A DNA stretch of 64,000 bases from Datisca glomerata (GCA_003255025.1 QANY01007306.1:2094707-2158706); one strand, 5' to 3'; positions 40,261 through 52,744 are shown, counted from the stretch's first letter. Translations and numbers: made by a program. The notes: generated by a model not told the origin, from the sequence alone.

Positions 40261-40361
40261 TATATTTATAAACCCTTTCTCTCCGGATCTCTTGCGTCTC
40301 GCGTCTCCTTTTTCAGTCCTGCGCTTGTTCCTTCCCGCCGACCGATTTTCCAACATCAAGG

Positions 40362-40392
<31 letters not shown>

Positions 40393-41010
40393 GTCCTGTT
40401 CCACGATTCGCAGAATCACAGATCCATAGTTATTGTTTGTGTTTTTTCTGGTTGATTTGTGTTTTCCTCTTTGTTCTGTTTTGTGGTTTTGTTCTGGTTA
40501 ATTTGAGTTTTTTGTTTGCTTTAATGTTTGAGTTATTTGTTCAGGGGTTAGACAGATGATTTTATGTTCAACAACATTTGCTTGTGTGCTCAGTAGCATT
40601 TGAATGGATAGCCTCTGCATGGTATACTGGGCATTGGCAATAACTGTGATTCTATGAAGACAAGAGGCTAGTGTTTTTCTTTACCCATCTCCAGAAGACA
40701 GGAGGCTAGTGTTTTGTTCTCTCTTCTCTGTTTGTTCTTGTTTTGTTCTCTCTTATCTGTTCTGTTCTTATTAGAGTTAATTAGTGTTTTTGTTCTATTC
40801 TGAATCTGACTGCACATGGTTAAATTGTGGTTTTGTTCTGAATTAGTGTTTTGTTCTCTGTTCTTAACAAATTTTGATGTCCTTACCTGGTTGCATTTAT
40901 TTTAAACGTGATGAGGAGATTGATGGTGATAACATCAATGGTGGAAGAATCAATGATGACATTCATTTTGATGATTAAATATTATTAAGTTTATTTGTCT
41001 TGAGCTTGTT
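40261..41010 (+). other. Promoter- and leader-like patch, possible gene remnant
   Basis: A TATA-like ATTTATAAACC (near 40263) precedes CpG-containing and pyrimidine-rich sequence resembling a plant 5' UTR. T-rich, intron-like sequence follows. Near 40905-40977 there is a short open tail (NINGGRINDDIHFDD, then stop). It could be the ends of an unspliced gene or transposon remnant; no coding body is recognisable. Confidence 0.3.
40366..40392 (+). repeat. (CT)n microsatellite
   Basis: About 13 uninterrupted CT units in the leader-like patch, just downstream of a TATA-like sequence. Such tracts are common in plant 5' UTRs. Confidence 0.9.
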
Positions 41011-41179
41011 TGAATAAATTTCTTCTTTGAAAACTTAAAAGTATGAGAATTCTGCTTAATATTATGTTATTTTAGATGACTTGATATTTTTTTATTTAAT
41101 AAATAGATGACTTGATGTTATATTTTCATTTCTTTAATGTATTGAATTATTATTAGCATAAATATATTTTTTACTAATA

Positions 41180-41300
41180 AATTATTAAAAATTGATTGGA
41201 TCTTACGATATTCGATCCGATTCTACAATCCACGATCCTACATCCTTCCACCGATCCTAAATAGAGTCATGAGATACTGACAACCTTATTTCTAGTTAGC
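41180..41300. mobile_element. Possible hAT/MITE end
   Basis: Contains GATCTTACGATATTCGATCC, then CCACGATCCTAC and a GATACTGACAACC end. This resembles a plant hAT/MITE terminus with repeated 'GATCCTACGAT' motifs. The partner end was not found. Confidence 0.25.
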
Positions 41301-44300
41301 AAGAGCACCTGGTCTTAGCTAGTTACTAAATTATATGGGACAATTCAATAAAGATCATTGTTTGTAGTAACCTCAAATTCCCAGTTCGAAAAAATGAGCA
41401 CTATAATTGCTAGGATTTTTTTATGAAATTAAAAGAGCCTCAAAATTTCGACATTAAAAAATAGTTATGAGCTAGTTGGGAATATGAAAATAAAAGGAAT
41501 TGGTCTGGTAATTTTAGTTCATAAACCAAGTGAATTATACGCGATTTATACATGTATAATTCAAGTCAAAGTTGAGAAAACTAGATCCCAATGAAATATG
41601 TACGTAGATGTGCACAGTTTTGTATTTATGAGTTTTTTCTTGGACGAATTGTTTTATACACCATGCAATATGCGTGATTTATATGCATATAATTTAAGTA
41701 AAAATTGAGAACTAGCTACATCTCGATACTCATGTGAAAAAAAAACAAAATAATAAATAATTAAAGAAATACAACTGAAAAACGGAAATCAAAGAGGAAA
41801 ACCGCCTAACAGCGCTTAGCCCCTCTTGCCTCGGTTCTCTCTAACTGTCGCAATAACTCATGAAAAAATAGGTATTGAGTCTAGTTTATTTTTCACTTTT
41901 GTTAAATGTCCTTGTTTTCTATTTTGCAGATATCGCTGAAATTTCAAAGCAGTCTCTCTCTCGCGATCTCCTTCTTTCTCTCTTGCGATCTCATTCATTT
42001 CTCTCTCGCGGTCCTGACTGGTTTCTTATTTCTCACTGGGTTCTTCGTCTGACTTGTTATTCGTCAATTATCACCTGATGTTCTCGTCATTGTGCTCTCG
42101 TCATCGACGTTTTTAGGTGCTCTAGTTTGGGTTTCGAGATCTGGTTTTCGGGCAATAATTTATGGTTTCTTGTCCTTGTATTCTGGTTTTCTCGACCTCG
42201 TATGATTTTTGGCTTGATTTTCTTGTTTGATTTTGGAGAGATTGAAGCTTCAAAGTGGAGAATTAGAGAATCCAACGAGAGAGAGGTGAAGAAGAAGGAG
42301 GAGGAGATGAGTTTGGATGTGGTAAGGGGTATGATATTGATATGATGCATGATTATCACAGATGATATATAAAAATATATTAAAACTATATTACAGTATA
42401 TTGATGGTATATAAAAATATATTATGATATATATACACTATAGTATAATTTAATATATTATAGTACACATGTACATAAATTGTTTCCAGTTTTATCAAAA
42501 AAAATTTACAGTTACAAAAAAATGGACTATTTCCTTAAATACGACATAACTCATATTATGTTAACTAGTCTCCTACTCATACTACGTTAACTAGTCTCCT
42601 ATCTTCATGTGCCACAATGCATAGATTTATGACTTATGTTCTCTGCTGTGAGAATTTCTCTCTCCTTTTATCTTTTGTTCCTCTCTTCACTGAAGAATTT
42701 TATTATTCTTGAAAAAAAGTCTTAATTTTCTCGTGAAATATCGAGCTACATAAGTAAGGTCAATCCGGCCGTTATATGATTCTTAATACGCGCGATCCTT
42801 GTTTATGCTAACCAAACAAGCCAGATCGGATGGTGAAGGAGTTGCATCTCCCCTGGAGTCTTTTTTTCCACTCTATTATTCATTGCATTGCATTATAATA
42901 TTTGTAAGGTTTAGGTTATGGGTATTTAGCTATATGTCTTCTAATTTATATATATATCTAGATCGATGACTACATATAAATCTTATTTAAGAGAAATTCA
43001 TTTTCTTAAAAATAAATTAATCAAGTAGTTGACATGATTAACAAACTTAAGTGATAGCGTTTCACTTTCCTCAAAGAATTAAGATCCAAGAAAAAACAAC
43101 CAAGTATCACGTAACGGTCATTCAAAAGTTTATTTATATATAGATATAATAAACATAGTAGTAATATTTACGTTATCTTTGTTCGTAGACTCGCACATGA
43201 TTTTAATATCATATGTAATCTTATTTTTGAAGTGTAAAATTCAGTTACTCACTTCAACACTTCGTCTATTTTTTTTCTAGATGACTGTATCAATAGAAAA
43301 AGCTTGAGATAGAAAATGCGAGAAAACATATATCGACTTGCTTGAGACTTTTGCCCATTTCTTTTACTTGTTATATATGTTATCTCTAACCCTAAGAAGG
43401 TACGAGGGCAGAATTTTATGTTTCTTATAATGATTCCTCATCTCATGAGCTGAGAATTAATAGTGGAATTCCATTAATTTGAGTGATGAGCTGTGATTGT
43501 TTATTTCTTGAAATAGTTGGTAATTATTTTCACGTACAAGACATTTCCAAACTTAATTAATTAAGTAATCAGGTGATTAATGGACTTTAACACTTCATTG
43601 CTTAACATTTTACTTGCTTGTTGCTTAATTGTCAAAGAAAATTGGAAAAGACTATTCAAATAAAAATACACAACTTTAACAAAAAAAAAAATCAATTTCT
43701 CAAATTCGAGAATTCAACGCGTTTTTTTAATGAAAATATAATTTTACCCTTATTTAAAACATCTTTCAAGATAGGGTAGCTCATTTCAGTACAAATATCA
43801 TTTCGATATAGATAGCTTCAGAGATTATCAAACAATTACCGTGAAATTTAACAGCAATTAAAATAAGAAACATTATATTAGAAATATTTGAAGGATTGTC
43901 ATGGCGGGAAAAGAAGATTTTTGTAGTAGCAAGAGAGTGAGGAATTGGTGTAAAAACGTACTAAAGGTAAATGGTAAGCCATAACATGAAAATGAGTGAA
44001 GGATGATAATAGTCATTAAGAAATCGATTACTTAAATTAGTGGGAATAATCAAGCTCGTTGTTGTCCTTTGTATATTAAAATATTTTGAAATATATAATC
44101 ATGAAACTGTCGGTAACATACTACTATAAGGTAAAGAACTATGATGGAAACAATGGCCCCATATCAATCCTTAATCATCAATTGTTATATATAACAATGG
44201 CTGAATCTCTTTAAACTTTGACAAATTTAACTGAGATTGACTAATTGATTTTGGCTACTCTCTTTGAATCATGTATTCCTTTGTGTAAACATGTGCTTTA

Positions 44301-46180
44301 ATTAACTAAGCTTTTCACTTTATCCTTTTTGAAAGATACTTTTTTTCTTATATGTAAAACCACGACAATTAAAGAGAAACTGTGGAGGAGAATCCTTGAG
44401 AACTAAAAACAATGAAATTTCTGGGTCTAGCATTCTTACATTAAAATTAACACTTGTTAGAGTGCTGTTTAACAGAATAATTTTGTTATACCAAACATTA
44501 AATTCAAAAAAAAAAATTAAAGGGACAATCTAGTATTTTTCTTGTAAAAAAATTGAATTTCATTAAAAAAATTCCTAAAATCATTTTTTTACATGGATAT
44601 GTTTATGAAAATTTCTCAAGATTAAATATACCCATCACAAACTTAAATTTAAACAATATTGAGGAACTCTAACAAAATAGGCGTTAATGTGTCACATATC
44701 ACATCGTTAATGGGTGGTGGAGCACTTGGTATGACATTGGAAGATCGTCCTGGCTCTCATATCAGTCTTATATTGATCGTGATCAACCGAAAAGATTAAC
44801 ATGTCGTTCATGATAATTGGGGTTTGTCAACAAATGTTCTGCACATTTTCCTTGGTTATTAATTAAAATGCTTTGAAAGTGACTAGTTTCTAGTCAAAAT
44901 CTTGTACATTAATCCGGTATTAGCTAGCATCATCAAACCTAATTATTTATCAAGTGAATAGCACACTAATTATATCCCTTGTTTCTAGCTCTATCCTTCC
45001 CGTCATGGAACATTTACATATATATGGATCTCTTTGACCTTGTCTGATCCAATAGATTTAGACTCAACATTTAACCACATCAATAGGGGTAAATTTGATA
45101 TAATGAAGACTAGATCTGTTGATTGTTTTTATTATGGATAAAGTACTCTCTTATATTCCCTCTACTTTAGTACTTATATATGTTATAAAATCTAATAATT
45201 AGAAAAATGTTACGTACCAATTTAGTATTAGTCACTGGTATGACTTGTTATTGTATTTGATTTCACAACATGTGTAAAATATAAATAAATAAGAAAAAAT
45301 AAATTTTCAATCACGACATGAATGTGTAGTCTTACGTCACGTACATTGGCACGTCATAACAATGCTGAGCACCATATAGTGCAACCTACCCCTACTAAAA
45401 TTACCTGTAAATTATCAATATATTTAACTTTTATTTCATCGATCCAAAAATTTTGTCATTCTTAATTCAAGGATGAAAACTCACTTTTAAAATATTCTAC
45501 TAGTCGAAAAGCACATATTTTACATGTGTTTAAATTTGATTAAAATATACAACTATATTTTAAATTAATATTAGCATTGCAATACATCAGTTTTGGAAAT
45601 TATCGTAAACTAAAATAAAAATAAAACACTAAGGTTATAATGCTATTTATTAATATATTTACAACGAAATCATTGCAGATAAAATGAAATTAATTTGAAT
45701 AAGCCATGCATCACATGTATGCAGTAGATGATAAATTAGAATTTATGAAATTAAAGAATGTTCATCCTAACAAATGTATGTCATACATAAGAAGAAATGA
45801 AAATAAACCGAAAAATAAGAAAATTATTTGAGAAGAGATAATGAATTCTTACAAACAATTTTACTAGGATAATGAACATTTCGGACATTATAACATTTGA
45901 TATAAAACTCAAAATGAATAAATAACAAATACAATAGTGATTCATCTTATACTAAGCCAAAAATGCATGCAAATAGATAATAATTCATCATTATTGACTA
46001 CAATGATATTCATCTGCAATGCCCTTTCCATTAATTTAATTCGTAATACATAATACTAAAAAACAAATTATTGGAGAATAAATGGAATCAAATGAACAAA
46101 AATAAAAGATTATTTTATACTATTTAAGCCTTTTAACACACACACATATATATTGTTATATTTATTTTGTTGCAAATTGA
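41301..46180. other. Long AT-rich intergenic stretch, no gene seen
   Basis: I found no coding region supported by family motifs. Positions 41545-41715 hold two related copies of a block of about 110 bp (CGATTTATACATGTATAATTC and TGATTTATATGCATATAATTT). Positions 41850-42060 have pyrimidine-rich, promoter-downstream-like text. Positions 42350-42480 are TATA-repeat-rich. The remainder is plain AT-rich sequence. Confidence 0.5.
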
Positions 46181-46185
46181 AATAT

Positions 46186-46345
46186 ATTGGTTAGTAGCTT
46201 AGTGGTAAAAATTTTGTGTAAAAACTTGAGGTCATCGGTTCAAACTCAAACCTTAGTCAAGTGTGTTAAGTAAATAATATACGTGGATGTTGGCGTAATT
46301 TACCCGTAAATTTTAGTATTTTGACGAAATTTTTATTTTTATATT
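46186..46345 (+). mobile_element. tRNA-derived SINE
   Basis: An A-box-like TAGCTTAGTGG and, about 40 nt later, a B-box-like GGTTCAAACTC form a split RNA polymerase III promoter. A tRNA-unrelated body and a T-rich tail follow. Spacing and motifs match plant tRNA-derived SINEs. Target-site duplications were not identified, so the ends are approximate. Confidence 0.55.
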
Positions 46346-47870
46346 GTCCCCCACTTAAATTCAGTTTCTCAACCTAGAAAAGGGAAAATAAATGATATTT
46401 TGAAGAGAAGAAAATACTTGACCTCTGTGCTTTCAAAGGGTAATGATGCAAAAGGGAAGACAGGATTGACATTGGTAAAAGAAGGTTCGAAGAATGCATT
46501 GATTTTGTATATTTGCTTTTCCACGTGATTGACTCCTCAAAGTTTAATGTGTTTTTTGTATAACAGAAAAACAAGTAAAAGAAAAAAAAATCATGAAAGC
46601 TGTGATCACCATCCTTCTTCTATTTCAATCAATATTCATAAATATAGTTTTGTCATCAGCCTCAAGCAACAATTGAGTGAAGGGGAGGCTGACCTTGTTC
46701 TTTATCTATCCTAGTTATATATATTACATGGTACTAATATTATTGTGACAACTCTTGAAATCAAACTCATACATATCAACAATCTTCCTGATCCTCATTG
46801 AAAACAATTAAATGTTCACGTGTAAAATTCATTAATCAAAAGAATGTTCGGACATAAAAGATCGATGATCGATATTTACATTAAACCAATTACTTAAACT
46901 TTTGTTTTGTTAATTTAACAGAATTAACATATTTTGTGAGAGAGATGGTGGTGTAGCTTTTAATTACCAGTTGAATTTGGATGCAAGAAATGATTAGAGA
47001 TATCTTTTCAAAGAGAGAATACCTTTTTCCCTAAAATGTGCATAATAATATCATTAATTCAACTATAATCATATATGATTATCACTTTCTTTTTCCTATA
47101 TAGTTTGATTCTCCGTATCTTTTACAAAAGATATGGCTGCCGTCGTACAAATTAGCAAAATGGCCTACAGCCAAACTTAATATATCTCACTCTATGCGTA
47201 TGGTCTTTTTGTTTATTGAGAGAGCCAGTGTATGGAGAAAGTCTCAAAATCTTCTTATAAACGTTTTCATCAAATTAGAAATTTCTAACTCTGCCCGCTT
47301 GAATGTGAAATACTTGGATCCTGCTACGATACGGAAACTATAATGTATAGAGAAATAAATTTACCTTTGGATTGTTCCAGTTTGTGAAGTTCACCTAATA
47401 TGATCTAAGGATAAATTTAATTTGCCAAAGATATTAGCCGCACTTAAAAGTTGAGTACTCTAACGTTGAATTAGCAACCCGAAAAAAAGAAAAGAAAAAT
47501 AATTAGTATGTGTAGATACAATCGGAATAAAAAGAAAATAGAATTGCATGACGTAATCAAAATATTAAATTTGACCCCTTACATGGTACAACCATGTACC
47601 CTAAAATTTTCTGAAATACTTAGCATCTTGATGCAGACATTTATAATAGAAGTGATGCATCGACCCTATCTGGTTGAAACCCACATGTCCATACCATGTA
47701 ATTGTAAATATGAGTTACTTTAACTACCTTTTATTTCTCGTAAAATATGCAACTTTATGAAAAAAATAGAAGACTAGAAATATGCGTCGCATTATTAAAG
47801 AAAAAGATGTTGTATATGAATCACTCACATATATATTCTTTTAAATTATATGTATCCATAGGACTAATTT
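46346..47870. other. AT-rich intergenic, no gene seen
   Basis: Only short chance frames are present. No motif, structured repeat or splice pattern could be supported. Confidence 0.45.
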
Positions 47871-47889
47871 GGAAAATTAGTAGGGAATT

Positions 47890-48110
47890 GAATTCTATGG
47901 GATCTAATTTCTCGTTGTTCCTCAGCAGCTCAGTAGTAGAGTGGTCGGATGTTAACCGACTGGTCGTAGGTTCGAATCCTAGTTGGAGAGATTTGATTCA
48001 TTCTGAAAGGGCTCGCTTTGACCATTAAGAGTAGGTAACCCACATTATTACACCCATATTCTTGCCCACACTTTAATTCAATGGATATTCTTACACACAC
48101 TTTATCATAA
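47890..48110 (+). other. Chloroplast-derived segment (NUPT) around trnN
   Basis: The tRNA copy has flanks such as GATCTAATTTCTCGTTGTTC before it and GAAAGGGCTCGCTTTGACCA after it. These look like plastid flanking sequence rather than AT-rich nuclear spacer. The extent is an estimate. A copia element begins at its right edge. Confidence 0.5.
47919..47990 (+). tRNA. trnN-GUU: trnN-GUU pseudogene of chloroplast origin
   Basis: The 72-nt cloverleaf has D-arm AGCTCAGTAGTAGAG, an anticodon stem GTCGG/CCGAC with loop ATGTTAA (anticodon GTT, Asn), and T-arm GTAGGTTCGAATCCTAG. The closing pair of the T stem (G/G) and one acceptor pair (C/A) are mismatched. It resembles plastid trnN-GUU, which inserts asparagine in plastid translation. 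In the nucleus it is a decaying copy and unlikely to be charged by the plastid system. Confidence 0.75.
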
Positions 48111-48119
48111 TAATAATGA

Positions 48120-48463
48120 AATATTTGTGGTTTGCATGTATCGTAAAATGTGAAGAGTTTCAAGGAGAGAAGCAATCAGTTCATGAAGATAGAAGCAAGC
48201 AAAGAAAAGTTGGTAACTCGTGAAGAGCAGTAGCAGCATAAGGCGTGAAGGGTGGAAGAGAAAAGCAAGAAAGAAAGATGGAAAAGGACATGCAAGACTG
48301 ACGCAAGAAATGAAAGAAGAAAACCTCAAAATATTATCATTAACCATTAGTCAATAACCATGCAACCATGTACCTTAAATAACCAGACAATAAGCTGCAC
48401 GGAAACTGAGAATTACAAGCCAGCAGATAATTAAAACTAAAATGAAACTAATTACAGTTAACA
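48120..48463 (-). repeat. Copia 3' LTR
   Basis: Positions 48231-48463 match the 5' LTR at 52745-52964, with short indels. The LTR continues left to about 48120, a part missing from the 5' copy. The polypurine tract TTTGCTGGGGG (minus) abuts its start. Confidence 0.75.
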
Positions 48464-48881
48464 CCCCCAGCAAACTGATGCCAGGACTAAAGGGCATCAG
48501 TTTGTTTCTCAAGAAAACAAAATGAGGAGTACAAAGAGGCTTAGTAAAAAGATCTGCAAGCTGATATTGACAAGAAATATGTTGAACTTGAAGATCTACA
48601 TTTGTTTCTTTCTCCCGAATGAAGTGAAAATCTACCTCCACATGTTTCGTCCGAGCATGAAAGACCAGGTTAGAGGCAAGAGCTAAGGCAGACAAATTGT
48701 CATAATACAAGATGGGAGCTTTAAGGCAAATAAAAATGTAGATCACGTAATAGTTGACGTATCCAAGATAATTCAACTGCAGTGTTGGCAAGAGCTTTAT
48801 ATTCAACCTTCGTTGAAGACGGAGCGACTGTGGGTTACTTTTTGGCATTCCAAGATATAAGATTACTTCCAAGAAACACAA
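48464..48881 (-). pseudogene. Copia RNase H
   Basis: The frame 48881-48375 includes ILYYDNLSALALASNLVFHA, RTKHVEVDFHFIREKETN and CQYQLADLFTKPL, the conserved end of copia polyprotein: RNase H catalytic D (YYDN) and the TKxxxxDxHxxREK motif. It degrades the RNA strand of the cDNA hybrid. The original stop lies a few codons after this block. The upstream part of RNase H is out of frame. Confidence 0.85.
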
Positions 48882-49850
48882 TGAGACCAGCAGTAGATCT
48901 CATATCAGTGGGATCATCTGCCCAGTCTACATCACTAAAGGCCTACAAGGTCAAAAAATCGGGTTTAAATATAATGTCATTTGTTAAGGTACCAGCAATA
49001 TACCGAAGGATTCTGTTAACAACAGCATAGTGAGTAGTAGTGGGAGCATGCATAAGTTGACAAACTCGGTTAATAATAAGACTAATATCAGGTCTGGTGA
49101 AGGTTAAGTACTGTGAGATCCTACAATACTTCGATACTCACTAATATCAGATAGAGGTGTTCCAACATGACTATATAAATGAGTTTTGGTTGAACACAGA
49201 GAAGAACAGGGTTTGGCCTCTAACATGCCAGTTTTTGAAAGAATATCATATGCATATTTATGTTGGTTTACGAAAATTCCAGATTTAGATCTTTCAATTT
49301 CAAGACCTAAGAAATATTTCAAAGGCTTTAAATCTATCATGTCAAACTTTTGTTGAAGAGATGAGATGAAATCAGTCATATATGTAGTGTTGGTGCCAGT
49401 AATAATAATGTCATCAGCATAGAGAAGAAGATAAGTAATACACTATCTATCATATCTAACAAAAAGAGATGTATCAGCGATAGAAGAACAAAAACCAAGA
49501 GTGAAAAGATGAGAAGTAAAAGTATCAAACCAAGCTCTAGGAGCTTGTTTCAGACCATATAATGAATCAAACCAAGCTCTAGGAGCTTGTTTCAGACCAT
49601 ATAATGACTTATGCAATTTACAAACATAATTTGGATAGTTAGGATGCACAAAACCAGGGGATTGAATCATGTAAACTTCTTCATTAAGATGACCATGTAA
49701 GAATGCATTCTTTACATTTAATTGACATAGAGGCCAATCATAATGAGCAGCAAGAGAAAGAATTATTCTAACCGTAGGTTTATTGATAATAGGACTAAAT
49801 GTCTCATAACAATCCAAACCGGGCTCTTAATGAAAACCTTTTGTAACAAG
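48882..49850 (-). pseudogene. Copia reverse transcriptase with 42-bp internal duplication
   Basis: The frame 49817-49443 has [40 protein letters not shown] and the conserved [14 protein letters not shown] twice in tandem. A YADD box (LLYADDIIITG, about 49430-49390) and YFLGLEIERSKSGIFVNQHK follow. In motif A the usual VDVxNAFL appears as LNVKNAFL, so the catalytic aspartate is asparagine. The duplication, the Asn change, and a stop between blocks make it inactive. Confidence 0.85.
49540..49610 (-). repeat. 42-bp perfect tandem duplication in RT
   Basis: CAAACCAAGCTCTAGGAGCT with the following TGTTTCAGACCATATAATGA occurs twice in direct succession. It keeps the reading frame and doubles a 14-residue block at the heart of the RT palm. 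Confidence 0.9.
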
Positions 49851-51400
49851 ATGAGCTTTATGTCTAACTATACTACCATCGAGATTACATTTTATTCTAT
49901 ACACCCATTTGTAACCAACTAAGTTCTTAGTAGGAGGAAGATGGACAAGAGACCACGTACCTTGGTCAAGGAGAGCAAAATATTCATCTTCATAGCATTG
50001 ATCCATTTGGATGATTTAGAAGCCAAAGTAAATGAAGTAGGTTCAATTTTGGATGAAAGAGAAGACGCTAACAATGTCCGTTTCTTAGTTATTCCAGATT
50101 AAGATCTTGTAGTCATCCTATGATTGACCGGGTTTGAAACAATAGAAGAGATAAAAGTAGATGATGGGGAAGGGGAAGATTGATCAATATTGATATCAAT
50201 GCACAAGTTCTTAGAAATGTCAGGAAACGAATCAGAAGAAATATGTTTAGGAGAATCCGAATTAACGTGATCAATAGAAGAAGGAATATTACAAGAGGAG
50301 TCAATATGCATAATGGGGACAAATTCAATAGGATTATCAATATTAGAAGAAGGAATATTACAAGATTATGTTTATTACCAAACAGAAAAGGATATATACA
50401 AGGAGAAGAATCATTCTGAACAGTGACAGTAGAGTTATGTTTATGTTTAAGATTATTGTGCTTAGTTATAGTAGCATAAGGAAACACATTTTCATCAAAA
50501 AGAACATGTCTACAAGTGTATGTTTTATCACCAGTAGGATCATAACAGAGATAATATTTAAAATCAAGAGGATAACCAAGAAAGATACATTGAGAGGTCT
50601 TGTATTGCAATTTATTAGAGTTATAGGGTTTTAATTATGGATAACAAGCATATCCAAAAACTCTAAGAGAACTATAATCAGGTTTATTCCCAAATAATAA
50701 TTCAGAAGGACACTTATTTTTAAGATTAACAGATGGCATATGATTTATAAGAAAAACAATAGTACTAAAAGCTTCAAAACAGAATTGAAGAGGAAGATAA
50801 CCCGTGTGAAGAAGAGCGAATGCAGTCTAAACAACGTGTCTGTTTTTCTTCTCTGCTATGCCATTTTGCTCAGGTGTGTAGGGACAAGATTTTTTTATGA
50901 GATATGCCCTCAAAATGCAAAAAAGTTTTGAAAGACAAGCTATTATACTCCCCACCTCCATTAGTCCTCATAATCTTTATGTTATGAGAGACATGCTTTT
51001 CAATAAAGGTATTGAATAACTTAAATATAGATAAAACTTCAGATTTGTTAGTCATAGAGAAAATCCATGTATATCTAGTTAAATCGTCAATAAAAGAGAC
51101 GTAGTATCTATAACCCTTAGAAGAATTAATAGGGGATGGACCCTAAACATCACTATGAATAAGTTGCAAAGAAGTAGACGATTTAGATTGAGATGAAGAA
51201 AAAGGAAATTTTGACATTTTACTATAAAGACAACTTTGTACAAATACATGTAGGAGAAGCTTAAAATGGAGTAATAGTACAAGAAAGATTAGCATTGTGT
51301 AATATGTCTCTAACAACAGTATTATAGGCATGTCCAAGTCTCTCATGCCAAAGCTTATCTGAGACTTTATTACCAAGAAAGCAAAAGAACCATTAGAAGA
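49851..51400 (-). pseudogene. Copia integrase
   Basis: The N-terminal part (51376-51143 frame) carries DKLWHERLGHAYNTV-type text in shifted frames. The core includes YRYYVSFIDDLTRYTWIF (about 51115-51065) and IMRTNGGGEYNSLSFKTFL (about 50975-50910). A later part (50610-50420) has TSQCIFLGYPLDFKYYLCYD and VLFDENVFPY. The second catalytic aspartate of the DDE core, normally in a (S/T)DGGGE(F/Y) motif, is Asn here (codon AAT). Several stops are present. Confidence 0.8.
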
Positions 51401-51980
51401 AGCATTGTTGATGTTAACAGGAATTGAAGTTGTTATTAAAAAACCATTGTTACTGAGTACTTTGTATAGAACTTAACCTGAGGCCTTGTCCTGTATATGG
51501 AAGTAAGAAGCATTGAAGAAGAAAATACAATTATTATCCTTGAAACATTTATAGACATAGAATAAATTTGAAGACAGATTAGGTTACAAAATAATTTTCG
51601 CATCTTAAAAGAGTGAGAGGGAGTATGAAGAACACATGTGCCAATATGAGAGATAGGCAAGCCTTGTCCATTCCCTATGGCTACAGTATCATTACCATTG
51701 AATCCAGTAGGGGAGATTATGTTACTTAGCTTCGGAGTGAGGAGTTGCATTCAGTGTTTGTCAACCAAACCTACGAATTTGAAGAGGAAGGTGGAAAAGA
51801 CATGGCAGTCATGGCAGCAAGAGTTGCAGGTGGATTTTTCCCTTGATAAGCAAAATTCATCCTGTAGTAGCAATTAACAGCCGAATGCCCAGGTTTTTGG
51901 TAGATTTGACAAAATATTTTCAGACCTCTATTTGAGTTGAATCTGCCATTGTTGAACATTCAAGCTCCTCTAAAGGACCA
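51401..51980 (-). pseudogene. Copia protease and gag zinc knuckle
   Basis: Frame 51959-51771 has CQIYQKPGHSAVNCYYRMNF, a CX2-3CX4HX4C zinc-knuckle-like motif with the first Cys spacing altered. Frame 51750-51436 has ISPTGFNGNDTVAIGNGQGL and FKMRKLFCN, the end of the copia protease region. The active-site DSGA motif is not readable in frame. Confidence 0.65.
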
Positions 51981-52737
51981 AAAGTTTCTGTCTCCTTTAT
52001 TATTGTTGCCACGGAAAAAATTTTGATTTTGGGCAGCCACCATTGTTGTTTGTTCAATCAAGTTTTATTGTTGCTTGTGTTGAGATTCCAGAAATTGCTC
52101 CTCTGATCTAAGAAGAACATATGTTCTTCTAATATGATAGATTCAGCCCTTGTTCTGATAGATGTCGTTATCACATTGTAGTCATTTGGGAGACCATTGA
52201 GATTGTAAATTAAAATATCCTCATCTTTAACCATGACTGAAACAACAACCAATTTGTCCTTTAATTCCTTGATTCTCTGAATGTATGAGTCAAGATTTTC
52301 ATTGGCTTTCTTACTCACGGACTGGAGGTCAGACTTTAGATGCAAGATGTTGGATCTTAAAATGGATGAGAATCATCTTCCAATGGAGTTCCAGACCTGT
52401 CTTGATGTTTGACACCCTACAACGTAAGATAATGCCAGAGATCAAATTTTGGATTTGGTACCGAAGTAATTTCCCCTTTATCATTGAGAAGAAAATGGTT
52501 TGGACAGGGATTGAAGCCATCAATGAACCCAAAAAGAGAGTGTGCTTTAAGAATAGAAGAGATTTGGTATTTTCAGAAAATAAAATTTGAAGAATCAAGA
52601 CGTATAGTGATAAGATTACAAATATTAGAGAGAATAAAAATGGGAGAATGAAGTTGAGAGTTATTTGTGCTAGACAGAGACACAGTTTCACGAGTTACTT
52701 TGCCTGAAGAAGTTGAGTTGGGAGAAGGAGATGCCAT
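51981..52737 (-). pseudogene. Copia gag
   Basis: The start MASPSPNSTSSGKVTRET at 52737 leads to SNICNLITIRLDSSNFIFWK and HSLFGFIDGF, the typical gag N-terminal helix of copia elements. A later frame (52345-52058) has KKANENLDSYIQRIKELKDK and LNGLPNDYNVITTSIRTRAE. A frameshift near 52350 separates them. The ATG is only 8 nt from the truncated LTR. Confidence 0.8.
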
Positions 52738-52744
52738 GGACGTT

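Noticed and set aside
43000..46100. Hidden gene in the long AT-rich stretch
   Set aside because: No frame, codon pattern, splice-linked motif or RNA structure could be supported by reading either strand.
47747..48028. 93-codon frame across the tRNA
   Set aside because: It overlaps a clear tRNA cloverleaf and has no protein similarity.
48115..48119. AATGA as a proven copia target duplication
   Set aside because: The 5-bp match to 52965-52969 is suggestive, but the 3' LTR end would not finish in CA, so the boundary is not secure.
50099..50634. Several overlapping frames on both strands in the copia element
   Set aside because: They are shadows of the degenerate integrase-RT linker region; only the minus-strand polyprotein frame has family motifs.
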